Below are positions 33,861 to 46,766 of a stretch of 64,000 bases of DNA, one piece after another. The translations under genes and the position numbers were made by a program. Source of the DNA: Rotaria sordida (Eukaryota; Rotifera; Eurotatoria; Philodinida; Philodinidae). Below the pieces are notes generated by a model that worked only from the letters and a program-made list of their open reading frames with translations, had not been told where the DNA came from and did not search any database. The stretch is taken from NCBI GenBank assembly GCA_905250125.1, contig CAJNOL010000156.1:62001-126000 (forward strand), read 5' to 3'. The first letter of the stretch is position 1, and each line of letters begins with the position of its first letter.

Positions 33861-35668
33861 GGTAACAATATCTCTTTTTCTGTTAATTTTAATGCTCGAA
33901 AAGAAACATGTGCACTCTCTATTTTTGATAACGTAAGTGATAAGGATCTTTTTGTTGTATAGCAATATATTACACAAGAGAACTATGTGAAGAATGGTAG
34001 AAAAAGCCCTTATTTAGTCACAAAAATAAAGATTCGTCACGTTTTTTTTATCGTCTTCATTCATAAAAAGATCAAAAATCCAAAAAAAGACCAAACAATT
34101 AAGTCTGCATAAATTTAATTTTCAGCAAAAAAAATGCTTATTGACTTTTTTTGACTTTTTCAAAATATGAAATTAATTGAGTTAGAAGCATATGTAATAT
34201 TTTACCACCATTTCAGCTTAAATAATTTCGACGTGATTTGCATCTTTACTGATTGTTATATACTCGATTTTTGAATGTATTTTCTTCATTACAAAATTAT
34301 TCAACTGAAAACAAAATGAAAGAAAAACCAATAATCAAAATCTCGCTTGTTCATAGAAGAGAATATATCTTGTTCTATTAGTGATCTCTATTATTCAATT
34401 GTTCTTTTTCATATCTGACATGAGAGAAAGAATATCAAGAACCGAATCAAATGTGACCGGTGACTATAAGATTTTGGCTACAGAGTGCGATATGCGTAGG
34501 CTGATATGTCAATAGATGGCGCTGCCTTTGCCACATTTTACCATGGTCGATACAAAGGTGGTATCATCTATTGACAAGTCAATGGTATTCACAAGGAAAG
34601 TTTCCCAAATGATAAATCATTTGCGAACTGAAACTATATTCATTCGATAAGACTTAGTGAATAGGTAAATACCCTCGAGCAGTTCAAGTTGCTAGGCATT
34701 TTTTGATCAAGTATTTATGAGATATGAGTCTTTCAATATATCCATATTGTCATAATAATCATGGCAAAGTACCTATATTTTAAAAATTTATATCTCGGAG
34801 AGGCTTAGTCAATAAATTCTAAATTGTTTTTTGTACAAACTAGTCTAATCAGTGCCTTTATGTAAGCTAAGTTTCACGTCAAAATTCAAAACTATAATAT
34901 CGCTTGAAAATTGGAGTCATACAGAAAAAATTCACTAAAATTTCAGTATTGCCAACAACAAAGGTCAGATGGCTCCAGTCATTCTAGGATATTTACTTAC
35001 TCACTAGATCCTATCGATTGAATATAATTCCAGTTTAAAAGCGATTTATCACTTGCGAAGCTACCCTCGTCAATGGAATCGGACAATACATACACTATTA
35101 GATAGAGATATCTTAACAAATTTTATTTCTTTTTATTCATACCAAATAACAAATCCAAATGAGCAACATATAACATAAATAATAGTATTCACTTTTATAA
35201 AATAGCCTCGATCAATGCTTTCATCCAACAAGTGATTTACAAAAAAAAAAAATTTAATATTTTATTGTTTCAAATAAATCGATTCAGATCAATCCACACT
35301 GAAGCAATACTTAAACAACAACTAAAATTTGTCTTCACGTCTTTTTTTCTTCTTTGAATCTATGAAATTATTGGAATGTCAACAATAGACGTACCGATAT
35401 ATAATTGCATACGAAGCTTATCGTCTTAACGTCCAATAACTAATGGGTGGGGTTACATGCAATGTGTCATTCATCAACGCACTCTATACAAATACATAAG
35501 ATATTGATTATAGCGCTACGTTACCATTCGTTAATGCCATTAAAAGTTAACTTAACAATTAAAATGTCCATTGGATATTATTATTTTTTTGTTATTCTCA
35601 CTTATTCAGCTTCTTTCTATTTCTTTTACGTCGACATAAGTTGTCTATTCATTTAAAAATTTCATTCT
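33861..35668. other. Divergent intergenic region Cys-rich gene / IDE
   Basis: 1.8 kb with the promoters of both flanking genes. It contains a small inverted repeat at 34507-34576 and a pyrimidine-rich AG site at 35608-35609, 59 nt before the IDE ATG. No other gene is supported. Confidence 0.5.
34507..34576. repeat. Small inverted repeat
   Basis: TGTCAATAGATG and its exact complement CATCTATTGACA bound a 70-bp segment. It may be a tiny MITE; no target duplication is evident. Confidence 0.4.
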
Positions 35669-38600
35669 ATGGCCATCGATTCCGAAAAACAAGTTTCATC
35701 ATCAGATTCAACAATAGTTCGTATTGTTGATAATATAAAAAAAAGTGACTGTGATCCATGGAATTATCGGGGGTTAGAACTTGCAAATGGAATGCTTGTT
35801 GTACTTATAAGTCATCCAAATATTGATAAAGCTGCTGCTGCACTCGATGTTACAATTGGTAGTTTAGCTGATACACGAGATGTTCCTGGTATTGCACATT
35901 TTCTTGAACATATGCTATTTATGGGTAGTTCGAAAGTAAGTTTTTGTTTATATTCATCAAATCTTAAGAATTCTTTTGTGAATTTGTCTTTGTTTTTTCT
36001 TTAGTATCCAGGTGAAAATGAATATTCAAAACTCATAGAAGGTAATGGTGGTTATTCAAATGCATTCACAAGTGGTGATCATACAAATTATTATTTTGAT
36101 ATTAATCCAAGTTTATTACCAAATGCGCTTGATGTGTCAGTAGTATTCTTTGTTTTTTCTTTGTCAGTAGAATGAATGAATACTTTTTTGTTTGATTTAG
36201 TTTTGCTCAATTTTTTATTTCACCATTATTTGCTGCATCATCTACTGATCGTGAATTAGAAGCAGTTAATAGTGAATATGAAGGAAATTTATTTAAAGAT
36301 CCATGGCGTATAGCTCAATTAGAAAAATCCACATCGGATATAGAACATCCATATTCAGGATTTTCTATTGGCAATACAGAATCATTAAGAATAACACCTA
36401 AACAACGTGGAATTGATATTCGAGAAGTACTTTTAGATTTTTATAGAACTCAATATTCATCAAATCGAATGAGTTTAGCTGTTCTTGGGAATCGTATGTC
36501 ATTGTTTTTTTTCAAAATATTCTACCGGATAAAATGGTCACTCTTCATTTCAAAAGCTGTTTATATTTTTTTGTAGAACAACTCGTGGCGTAGCGAATAG
36601 TATATAGGAAATTGTTTTTTCATCAGGTTTTTATGTTCTAAGAAGCTATATACCAGCTAAGAGATATTATAGCAAGTGTACGTAATATGATCAAATATTA
36701 AGACTCGATATATCTTCAAATCAACCTCTACTGAATTTTGTTTAAAATTACTTTAGTAGAGTTTTTTCTCGTCTTCAATCGTGTATATCTAATAATACTC
36801 TTATAATAGCTTCCTTCGTATCCAAAACCTTAGCATTTTTACTATTGTCTGTAATTTTTAGTTTTTATGATATTTTCAATTGTTTAGTACTAGTCCTAAA
36901 GGCAAAGACGATGGATCGTGCAACTTTCTTACAAAAGTCTATAAGTATATCAATTCATTGTCCTCCGCATTCAAGTGCGTCATAATCAAATCGGCCAATC
37001 GATGCCTAGAAAAGGCCAATTTTTTCGATTTCCAAGGGCATAAAATGTTGTACTTTCAAACCCCTGGAAGAGGCACGAAAAATTGGTTATTGCAAAGATT
37101 AGTTTTTATTTTATTTTGCTCCTTATAAATTTCGATTCTGAATAACCGGATGTGAATAGAGTATAGAACTCTATCCGATTAAGTATATGTTCGATCTTTT
37201 ATGAGAATTAAAAATTTTGCATGTCTCCCTGTTCTCCTCCAGGAGTTTGAAAGCGAAACATTTTTTTGCCATTTGCGAAAGACTCAAATATCCCAAATGA
37301 TAGGGCATGATGAACTTATTATTAATGGATAGAAACTTTTTCACTCAAAAAATATTCATTACAAAACTCATACTGTTCTGCCCTTGAAAATCGAAAAATT
37401 GATTTTTTTATAGGTGCTGATAGGTCAATGTGATCATGATGCATTTGAATTCAGAGGACAATCATTTGGTATACTTATAGAACTTGGTGGTATACAATTT
37501 CTAAGAAAGTTGCTTGCTCTATCGTCTTTGTCCTCAGGATAAGTATCGAAGAATTGAAAATATCATAGAAGCTAAAAATTACAGATAATAGTCAGAATCC
37601 CAAGGTTTTAGGGACATACTGAGTCATAATATTCAGTCATATTATCCAGAATTGCTATAATATCCTTTAACTGGTTATGACTTTTAAGAACATTAAAACT
37701 TGATGAAGTTGCAATTTTCTATATAGTATCTGATGCATCACGAGTTGCTTTACAAAACAGTATAAGTGGCTTTTCAAATGAAGGCCGATCGTCTTATCCG
37801 GCAAGGTGCTTCGAATAAAAATTCTTTTTTTTTTTTTTTAAGAATCACTTGATGAACTTCAATCGCTTGTTATTAACAGTTTTAAAGATGTACCAAATAA
37901 AAAATTAAAAAAACCAAAATATTCTCCTGATCCATATGGTGAAAAGAATCGAAAAGTTCGTTTTTATTACACAATATTTTTTTTTTGAAAAATTTAATTG
38001 TTTTTTTCTATAGACAATTTGTTATGTTGTTCCTGTCAAAGAAAATCGTCATTTATCAATAAATTGGGTTATACCTGATCATAGAGAATTGTATTATTGT
38101 AATGTAAGTATTGATCATATAATCAAGTTCTTTTAATCATCATATATTGAGGAATATCTTGATTTCATTCAGCCTGAATCATATCTATCTCATTTGATTG
38201 GACATGAAGGTGATGGTTCAGTATTGTCATATTTAAAACAATTGGGTCTTGCTACTGAATTATCAGCTGGTGATAAAAATTCTGCACCAGGATTTAATTT
38301 TTTTACTGTTGATATGGAATTGACTATTGAAGGATTAAGTAAATAAAATAATAAAAAAAAACATTATTTATAAAAGAAAAGAACGTGATTTTTGTTTTTT
38401 AAATTAGATCGATGGGAACAAGTTATTTATATTGTTTATCAATATTTCGCTATGTTACGTAAAGAAGGACCAAAAGAATGGATTTTCGATGAATGCAAAG
38501 TAATACAAAGATGAAAAATTAAAAAAATATATTCTTTTTTACTTAATATCTAGAATATAAATGAAATGCAGTTTCAATTTCGAGAAAAAGAACGGCCGGA

Positions 38601-41600
38601 TGATTTTGTTTCAAATGTAGCTGGTCGAATAAGGGTATTTTTATTGAATTTATTATTTATACTTATTTTTATCAGCATCGTAAATGAACGTTCAGAAAAA
38701 TTAATTCAATTAGTATGAATATTAACAGAAAATGTTTAAATTAGATCGATTTAAATGTTTATTTTATAATTCTATCCATCATTTATTTGTGAAATAGATT
38801 GATGTTTTTTACTACTATAACTAAAGAAAGTCAATATTTAAGAACTAATGAAAATACATACCGATGTTGTGCGTTGCATTAGTATTACTGTTAGTAAATA
38901 GTTCATACAGTCAACTAACAATAGACATTATAAGGTCTGCTAAATTACATATTCAGACTAGCTCATAAATAACTAGACAATAATGAAAAAATTCGATATC
39001 TCCAGTCTGTTGTATTCATAAAGAAATCATTAAATAGATATTATGTAGAATAAGCACTATGACCAAAACTATCTCAACCATTCTTAGGGTTAAACATGTG
39101 AAATTTTCCACATGTATTATATCACATTGGCGCATAAGTTCTGAGAGTTTCGATCAATAGAATAATATCGCCAATATAAAACTACATTTTAAGGAAAGTA
39201 ATTATATATTCTGATAGCGCTCGGAATTCTCTATCATCTTGTGTATTTAAGTCTTGACTTACATTTATTCGCTGAAAAATATTTTGAATACAGTAAAGAC
39301 ATCCTCACCTGCATTGGCAATGTTTGAAATATTTCTCAGAAAATAAGTTCAGATCAACACCTAAATACACAGGGCGATAGAGCATTTCAAGAGCTCTCAG
39401 AATACATAATTACTTTTCTAAAAAAACGGATTACTGTATAGATAAAAATTTTACAAACACATGAGAAAAGAACAAAAAATGGAGTTCGTGGGAATCTGAG
39501 GGCCAGGGTGTCTTCACTGTACTCAAAGTATTTTTCAGCAAATAAATGTAAGTCAAGACTTAAATACACAAGATGATAGAGAATTCCGAGCGCTATCAGA
39601 GTATATAATTACTTTTCTTAAAATGTAGTTTTATATTGGCGATATTATTCTATTGATCAAAACTCTCAGAACTTATGCGCCAATGTAATATTAGAAATTT
39701 ATGTCAGTGAGACTAGTCCATCGTTTGAGTTGACGAAGAGTTGCGATCTTTGACGACTCTTCTTCTCACTGTAAGTCTTATAACTCAAGAAGGGAAGAAA
39801 ATTATGGCTCAACAAATCTATCATTATGTAGTCTTTCACTAGCTGAGAATATTTTTTTTACATAATCATAGATTCATCAAGTTGTAAGATTCTTTGCGTT
39901 CTTGAGTTATAGAACTTATAATGAGAAGAGCTATCATATATCATAATTTCTCTTTAAGTTGAGCGATCGAAAGTGGACTAATCTCGTTGGACTATATACT
40001 TCTAAGTTAGTACATATTCTAAGAATTTCAAATATGTAGACTCAGGAACAGCTGACATCACAAATGGATACTTTCGGTCAGTAGTATATTTCTTTAGTGA
40101 GATTAATAATGCTAGTTCAAAATAGTATTTATCTACAGTGTCATGGTAAATAAAAACTTTAAAGAGTCTTTAACCACTAAGAAAAAATCAGTTCAATTTA
40201 CTGATCATACTGTATATGCGAAAGTATAGAAATACATTTTCGACAACCCTGCATACACAAATAAACAAAGAAAAAAGTTAAGTAAAACTATAAATTTTGA
40301 AAAACAATTTGCCATCCAATATTTAAGAATCTCGTGTGGCAATTTACAATAAGAATGCTCAATCATAACCAATGATATTTGAATAGGCTCGTTGATATTC
40401 ATATTAGAGAATATATCATTTCCATAGTTTGATCTTAGTTAAAAGTAATTGATCATTTAAAATACTATGCACAGTACATTTTAAATGAGAACAACATTTG
40501 GTATATATCCAACTGCAATTTAACACTATCTTCAATTATTAAACTTAAAAAAGTTGTTATAATTACATCATTCACATCTAGATTATTATCAATGTATAAT
40601 AATTCATCTTTAAAACGAGAATTTCATTCAGAAATGATAATGAGCAATGGAAATCCGTTATCATAAATTATTACCATATGTTCATAAAAATTAGACGATG
40701 CAGAAAATTCTCATCACAAGTAATTTTATCATTAAGCAATTTTCATATTTTTGATTTTCTGTTTCACAGTCTATTTCTATATTTTCATAGACATGTTGAA
40801 TTCAACAAAACGTATAATGTCGATAGATAAAAGGTTGTATAAATTACACACAGCCAATAACACTAACATAGGAGTACTTATTATTGTTTTTTGAATAATA
40901 TCAATCCGGGAACTTTTTAAACTCTTCGCCTGTATATGTCAATGACAACGCAACATATTTTTTTGCAGATATTTGACAATTATTTTAAAATCTGCGAAAC
41001 ATTATTTTTTCATTTGATACTATGGAACAAGAAAATATTTCTTTTTTTAGGATTATCCTTTAACTGAATGTCTTTCTGGTTGTTATGAAATGCGTGAATT
41101 TCGTCCAGATTTAATAAATGAAGTACTTAATGAATATTTAATTCCAAGTAAAATGAGGTAGGAGAAAAAGAATAAACGAAATATTTGAATATTAAAAACA
41201 AAAAAAATTTTAAATTATTCTTTTATTAGAGTATTTCTTGCAAGTAAAGAATTTGAATCAATAGCAACGGAAAAAGAAAAATGGTTTGGTACACAATATA
41301 AAAAAGAACATTTACCAAATGAATTTATTCAAAAATGTGAAACTTGTGAAATTATTTCTGAACTACATTTACCAAAACCAAATGAATTTATTCCAACAGA
41401 TTTTCATTTATTTTCAAAAGAAAAAAATTCAATACGACCACAATTACCAATAAAAATTAAAGTCAAAAAAAAAATAAATAAATAAATTTATTTTGTTCAA
41501 ATTTTAAATTGTTTGTTTTTGTTTTCTTTTATAGGAAAATGAATATTATCGTCTTTATTATGCTGATGATTCATTTTATAATTTGCCTAGAGCTTATCTT

Positions 41601-44600
41601 TATTTTGAATTTCGAAAGTAAAATTCAGATTTATTACTCTATTATATTTCATGTAATTTTTTTTTTGTTTACTATTCAATTTAGTCCATTGGGATATGTT
41701 GATCCAATACATTTTAATATGAGTACATTATATGTTGAATTAGTTGAAGATTCATTAACTGAATTTGTTTATCCAGCACAACTTGGAGGTTTACAACATG
41801 AATTATCTGCTGTAAATTGTGGCTTTCAGGTAATTTAATATTAATTTTGAATGAGGAAAAAAAAAGAAAATATATTATTTTTTATTGTAGTTATCCATAT
41901 ATGGATATAATCATAAAATAAAACAATTACTTGATACAATTATTGATCGTATGGTTAATATTAAATTAGATGCTCAACGATTTGAAAATATTAAAGAAAA
42001 AGTACTTGAATTTAAATCAATTCCAATTCTTGAAAATATATTCTATAGGTTAAACGAGCATTACAAAATTTTCGTCGTGATGTTCCTTATCAAATGGCAC
42101 ATTTTGGTGTAACATATTTAACAGCTGATCATCAATGGAATAAAGATGAATTACTTAGTTGTATTGATGGTAAATTTTCAAAAAAACAGAAGATATTAGA
42201 TTAAGAAATGTTTTTTTTTGCTTTAAGGTATTACAATGTATGATGTAGAATCATTTATTCCTCGAATGTTAAATCGTTTTTATACTGATTCATTAATGTA
42301 TGGAAATTTAACACAAAATGTAAGAAGAAATAAATTTCTTATTTTGTTTTAACATTAATATAATTTCATTTTCATAGCAAGCCATTGAATATATGACTTT
42401 AGTTGAACAAAAATTTCAAGAAAAACGTTTTTATCAACCACTTTTTCCTAGTATGTGGTTTAATCAACGTGAATTAATATTACCTGAAGGTTAGTTTGAC
42501 TTTTGTTTTGTTTTTTACTTATAAATTTTAAATAAATATTTTCTTGATTCTTTTTTTTGTTTTCTTTTCCTTAAGGCTGTAATTATGCATATACAATGTT
42601 GAATGATGCACATCAATTACATGCTATTGAAATTTATTTACAATGTTTTCAACAAACACTTGAAAATAATGCTTTACTTGAATTATTTTGTCATCTTGTT
42701 GATGAACCTTGTTTTAATCAATTACGAACCAAGGAACAATTAGGTTATATTGTTAGTGCTGGTGCACGTCGTTCACGTGGTGTACAAGGTTTTAGAGTTA
42801 TTGTTCAATCTGCTCGAGAACTTGATTATGTTAATCAACGTATTGAATTATTTATTGACTCAATGAGAGTATGTATGAAAAGAAAAAAGAAACAACAATA
42901 AAATTCAATAGAACATCGTCTCAGTCTCAAAGAAGAGATCAGTTTATGATATAGAAAAATTCTTTTTTATTTGTTTTTAATTTATTTGATCAATAAGAAA
43001 TTAAACATATTTCACATGTGATGTATGAGAAATTCAGAAATAAAACATTAGGAAAGTTACTTATATTGAAAAATGGGAAAACATCTGTACTATCTCTTCT
43101 AGTTCACATATATTACTACATAGTATGAATACATAGATCAGTCATTTTTAGTCTCGACACCATGACCAACTTGTTCATATCTATTGAAGTAAGTCCTTCA
43201 GCTGAATATGTGTATTATATAAACTTAAATGAGTTATGAATAATCTGAAAAGAGTTCATGCTCTTAGCTGATTGCTGCGGAGATACTTCACTTTTACGTT
43301 ATTTTTTAAATGAATGCCATGGTAACAGAAAAACTGATTTACAAGCCGAAATTCGAAAATCAGCATTTCTACGCTACCACGGCATTCGTTAAAGGCACGA
43401 ACTCTTTTCAGAGTATTCATACCTCATTTGGATCTACATAACTATTCCGGAATTTATTTGTACAATATCTAAAAAAAAACAAAAAAACAAATTCTTTTTT
43501 TGTCTTCTTTGCTAAATGATGCAATTTAGAAAACCATTCGCTTAACACCATAGAGTATTGAATTATAATATTTAGTTTTAGTTCCAATAAATTTTCTTTC
43601 TCATAGTCCAAATCTTTAAATTTTGATCTTGGTCTTGATGATAGAGACTAGTACTAAACTCTATGTTGTTTGAGGAAAATTTTTCTTAAAGCTACAGAAA
43701 CTTAATCTTACTAATCACTATTGCATATTCATGATTTTTTCTATATGTAATGGAATCCTGTTTATATTGAATGATTCTTTCGAAATTTTTCTTTTTATTA
43801 TTCTCAAAAAACTTTTGATAAATACTTGAATAGAGAGAGCGAAAACAATTAAAATAATTTGGTTTTTTTTTTCAATAGGAGTATATACATAAAATGCCTG
43901 ATGAATTATTTAAAGTACAACGTGAAGGTTTTATGGTTAAAAAGGTAGAAGTACCAAAAAAGATGCAGAGTCAAGGAAATAAATTTTGGAATGAAATAAC
44001 AAATCATCAATTTTGTTTCAATCGACGTAAGAATGAAAAAAAAACAACAAAATCGAACATAAAAATATTCATAAAATAAAACTTTTATTTTTTTTTTCTT
44101 TTGTTTTAGCTCAACTAGAAGTTGAAATAGTCAAAAATTTTGAACGTAATGATTTACTTCGCTTTTATGATCATTATATATCACCACATTCAATTTATCG
44201 ACGTAAATTAGCATTGCATGTTAATCCATCATTGTTAGCATTTAAAAAACCAATTGCTGAAATAATTGCTGAAGAAAAGAATGATGAATTAAATACTATG
44301 ATTGATAAAGAATTACTTTTAAATGATGGTGAAGAACGCATTCAAGCAGAGACTTCTATAACTGCAGATATTGATCATGAAGCGATAAAATTAACTGAAC
44401 AACCTGTTATTATTGATGATTTAATTGACAAACATTTACAAGAAACCGAGCAAAATTTATCTACAAAAGAAATTAAATTACCCAAAGTAAAATTATAATA
44501 AAAAAAAAAAACAAAGAAAACAAAAATTTATTTTTCTCTATTTCTAATAGGTAGAATGGATTGATAATATACCTATATGGAAAAGTAAATTATCATGTTA

Positions 44601-44655
44601 TCCAGTTGCTCAATCATATGATAAAATTGATGTACCTGTTCTGTGTAAATTATAA
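35669..44655 (+). CDS. IDE: Insulin-degrading enzyme (insulysin), M16 family
   Basis: Twenty exons (35669-35935, 36005-36135, 36201-36493, 37843-37955, 38014-38103, 38173-38338, 38408-38499, 38554-38634, 41051-41157, 41230-41461, 41535-41617, 41685-41829, 41891-42001, 42049-42169, 42228-42319, 42378-42489, 42576-42868, 43879-44026, 44110-44486, 44551-44655) give 1052 residues. IDE is a zinc metallopeptidase that encloses and cleaves small peptides such as insulin. The inverted zinc motif HFLEH is at 77-81 and the third ligand Glu158 in AVNSEYE, at the same spacing as in human IDE. The C-terminal half has the family blocks PLGYVDP and [18 protein letters not shown] roughly 90-residue acidic segment in exon 19 is longer than the usual IDE linker. 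Three introns are long (1.35, 2.4 and 1.0 kb) because of repeats. No peroxisomal SKL-type end (it ends CKL). Confidence 0.94.
36494..37842. other. IDE intron 3 (1.35 kb)
   Basis: Much longer than neighbouring introns. It holds an 82-codon open frame (36880-37128) and an open stretch at 37416-37544 that reads [20 protein letters not shown] and onward; neither is recognised nor has matching splice phase to IDE. Probably inserted, decayed sequence. Confidence 0.4.
39124..39686. mobile_element. Young foldback element in IDE intron 8
   Basis: Left arm 39124-39305 and right arm 39505-39686 are reverse complements over about 182 bp with only about eight differences by eye. Ends are ACATTGGCGCATAAG and its complement. 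Between the arms, 39359-39425 is a diverged extra copy of part of the right arm. No coding sequence. Confidence 0.8.
39711..39993. mobile_element. Second, older foldback in IDE intron 8
   Basis: Imperfect inverted arms of about 130 bp, bounded by GAGACTAGTCCA on the left and TGGACTAATCTC on the right. Shared inner blocks include TATAACTCAAGAA and its complement. It lies 25 bp from the younger foldback. Confidence 0.65.
43209..43447. mobile_element. MITE copy A, in IDE intron 17
   Basis: About 240 bp, foldback: the left arm (TGTGTATTATATAAAC, then GAAAAGAGTTCATGCTC and AAATGAATGCCATGG) pairs with the right arm (ACCACGGCATTCGTT, then GAACTCTTTTCAGAG). It is closely related to copy B at about 57105-57472. 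Confidence 0.7.
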
Positions 44656-44744
44656 AGAACACTTTTTTTTTGCTTTTTTAAAATCATATATTATCTTTAA
44701 ATATCCTTATAATGACTCGATTATTTCCATGAAAATCCCTTTTC

Positions 44745-44768
44745 TGTATTTCTTTCGTTTGTTTTTAG
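44745..44768 (+). promoter_or_regulatory. Putative trans-splice acceptor before PSMB1
   Basis: A pyrimidine-rich tract ending TCGTTTGTTTTTAG stands 40 nt before the PSMB1 ATG and 112 nt after the IDE stop. No donor is apparent between the genes, so this may accept a spliced leader. Confidence 0.5.
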
Positions 44769-44808
44769 ATAAATATTCTTTTTCGACATTGATTAGGAAA
44801 AATATAAA

Positions 44809-46627
44809 ATGGTTAAAGAACACGGTTGGTATCCATATGAATTTCAATCCGGGTAAATTTTATTTTATTGATAAAAATTTTATTCGATATGTTTTATTTT
44901 TTTTTATAGTACAACAGTTGCTGTTGCCGGTGATGATTATGTTGTTGTTGCAAGTGATACACGTTTAACAGAAAATTATGCAATACAATCTCGTACACAT
45001 AGTAATGTGTATAAAATGTATGAATTTCAATCTTAAAAATAAAATATATTTCATAATATTTATTTTTTGTAAAAAACGATCTAAAGAGAAGTGTTAAAGT
45101 TCGGACCCCTCACACACCGACATTTGGTCAAAAAACAAAAATTGTGCTATTTTAAAATTTAAATGTAGGAAAATATACTTCAAAATAATAGTCTATCTAA
45201 AAATATAAATAATTTTGTTATTTCACAATCTTCAAGCTGAGCTCTATACAATAATAAAAAATACTTTTAAAATTTACACGCTTAACTTCTGAGAAAAAAA
45301 AAGTAATATATATTTTTTCTACAATGTCGTCTGAACGGCGACTCTCGTAAAATGAGCAATCCAACCTTCAAATTTTGCCAGAATGTTCTTTTATCTACTG
45401 TCTCTAATAGCTTTTAATGCAAATATTCGTGGGCTGCACAGTGAGTTTCTAAAAAAATCTCAATTTTTTAGTTTTTCTAGCTTCGAAAAAAATATTTAAT
45501 CGACAAAAATAGAATATTCGGAAGCAATACATTAATCTGCATTGAATGATATATGACACAAAACAATTTTGACGAAAAAAATTTTCTCGAAAAAATGAGA
45601 ACAATGGCTTCTCCCTCAGACATTTTTCGTCGAAAAACTTTTTTTCGCAAAAAATGTTTTTTCTTTCCTTAAAAATGCTTTTCTGTGTCATATCCAATCA
45701 TTTCTGAGCAAAGACATCTGTTTCCGAGTAAGGAAGTCACATGTCCGTCTGCCATGTGAAAAATGCACACTGCTCCGCAAATGTGTCAGACGTTTTTGAT
45801 CTATGATGGTAGACTGTATATCAAAAATGTCTCGTTATAATATATGAACTACTTATTGCATTTTTCTGGAGGATTTAAGTAAAAGGTTGATGAAGAAATT
45901 TGTCCCAAATTAGATAGAATAAAACAATCTCGCTGTGATTAGCAAGAGTAACTTCATCATGTTTCACGTTTTAATACTGTAGAAATTGAGCTAATAACTT
46001 TTTGTTTTTAGGCATAACAATTCGTTACTTTTATCGACAGGTTTTCTTGGTGATGTACTTACACTTAAGAAAACACTTGAAGGTCGTATTAAGGTTAGTT
46101 TGTAGGAAAGAATAAGTTTTCGATAAAAAAAAATACGAACTTTTTTAGACATATGAATATACTCATAGTAAACCAATATCAACTCCTGCTTTGGCTCAAA
46201 TGATTTCTATTATGATGTATGGTCGTCGATTTTTTCCTTATTATACAAATACGGTTATAACTGGTTTGGATACTGATGGTAAAGGTTGTGTTTATGCATT
46301 TGATCCTGTTGGTTCAATGACAAAACAACTTTATGCATGTGAAGGTAGTGCTATGCCACTTATTTTACCAATTCTTGATGCACGTGTAAGTTATTTTAGA
46401 AGTTTCTTTTTGTAAGTTTTGATCTATAAAATTTTTAGATTCTTGGTAAAAATACATCAAATCCAGGTCACGTAAAACGAACAAAAGAAGAAACTGTTAC
46501 AATGATCAAAGATATTTATATGGCTGCATGTGAACGTAATGTTGAACTTGGTGATGGTGTTGTTATTCATACATTAACAAAGGATAAAGGCATTGAAACT
46601 GATGTTCATCCATTACGCAAAGATTAA
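44809..46627 (+). CDS. PSMB1: 20S proteasome subunit beta-6
   Basis: Five exons (44809-44852, 44910-45017, 46012-46093, 46149-46385, 46439-46627) give 219 residues. The product is a beta-ring subunit of the 20S proteasome. It starts with a short N-terminal extension (MVKEHGWYPYEFQSG) followed by TTVAVAGDDYVVVASDTR, the beta-type N-terminal strand. YGRRFFPYYTNTVITGLD, YAFDPVGS and a C-terminal PLRKD are typical of beta-6, one of the structural, non-proteolytic beta subunits. It lies 153 nt after IDE and 139 nt before MCMBP on the same strand. Intron 2 (45018-46011) is swollen by two dispersed repeats. Confidence 0.92.
45110..45780. repeat. Dispersed repeat copy in PSMB1 intron 2
   Basis: Blocks at 45169-45222 (AATATACTTC, AGTCTATCTAA, TATAAATAA) and 45672-45772 (AAATGCTTTTCTGTGTCATA, CAATCATTTCTGAGCAA, CACATGTCCG) recur in the same order and orientation at 59993-60190 in a TTC14 intron. 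Ends not defined. Confidence 0.6.
45835..45995. repeat. Intronic repeat family, copy in PSMB1 intron 2
   Basis: Related in reverse orientation to the left end of the element at 28699 and directly to 51150-51300: shared words include GAGGATTTAAGT or near variants, AAGAAATTTGTCCCAAATTAG, AGAATAAAACAAT, GATTAGCAA and TTTCACGTTTTAAT. It ends about 20 bp before the splice acceptor. Confidence 0.6.
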
Positions 46628-46734
46628 ACAACATTGAAAAAAAAACTTAAACTAATAAACATTTATTGTTAAAAAAATTTTTTTTGTTTTTTCAGTTTCT
46701 CAAACAAGAACTTTAAACTAATGAATTTCCTTTC

Positions 46735-46763
46735 TTTTTTTTCTTTATCTATCAGTTTTACAG
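46735..46763 (+). promoter_or_regulatory. Putative trans-splice acceptor before MCMBP
   Basis: A long T/C tract ends with two candidate acceptors (ATCAG at 46755 and ACAG at 46763). The second leaves just three bases before the MCMBP ATG. No donor is apparent in the 139-nt gap after PSMB1. Confidence 0.5.
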
Positions 46764-46766
46764 ATA

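Noticed and set aside
36880-37128. 82-codon frame in IDE intron 3
   Set aside because: Absent from the IDE family and out of phase with flanking exons; skipping it joins the conserved LGN and SLDELQ blocks directly.
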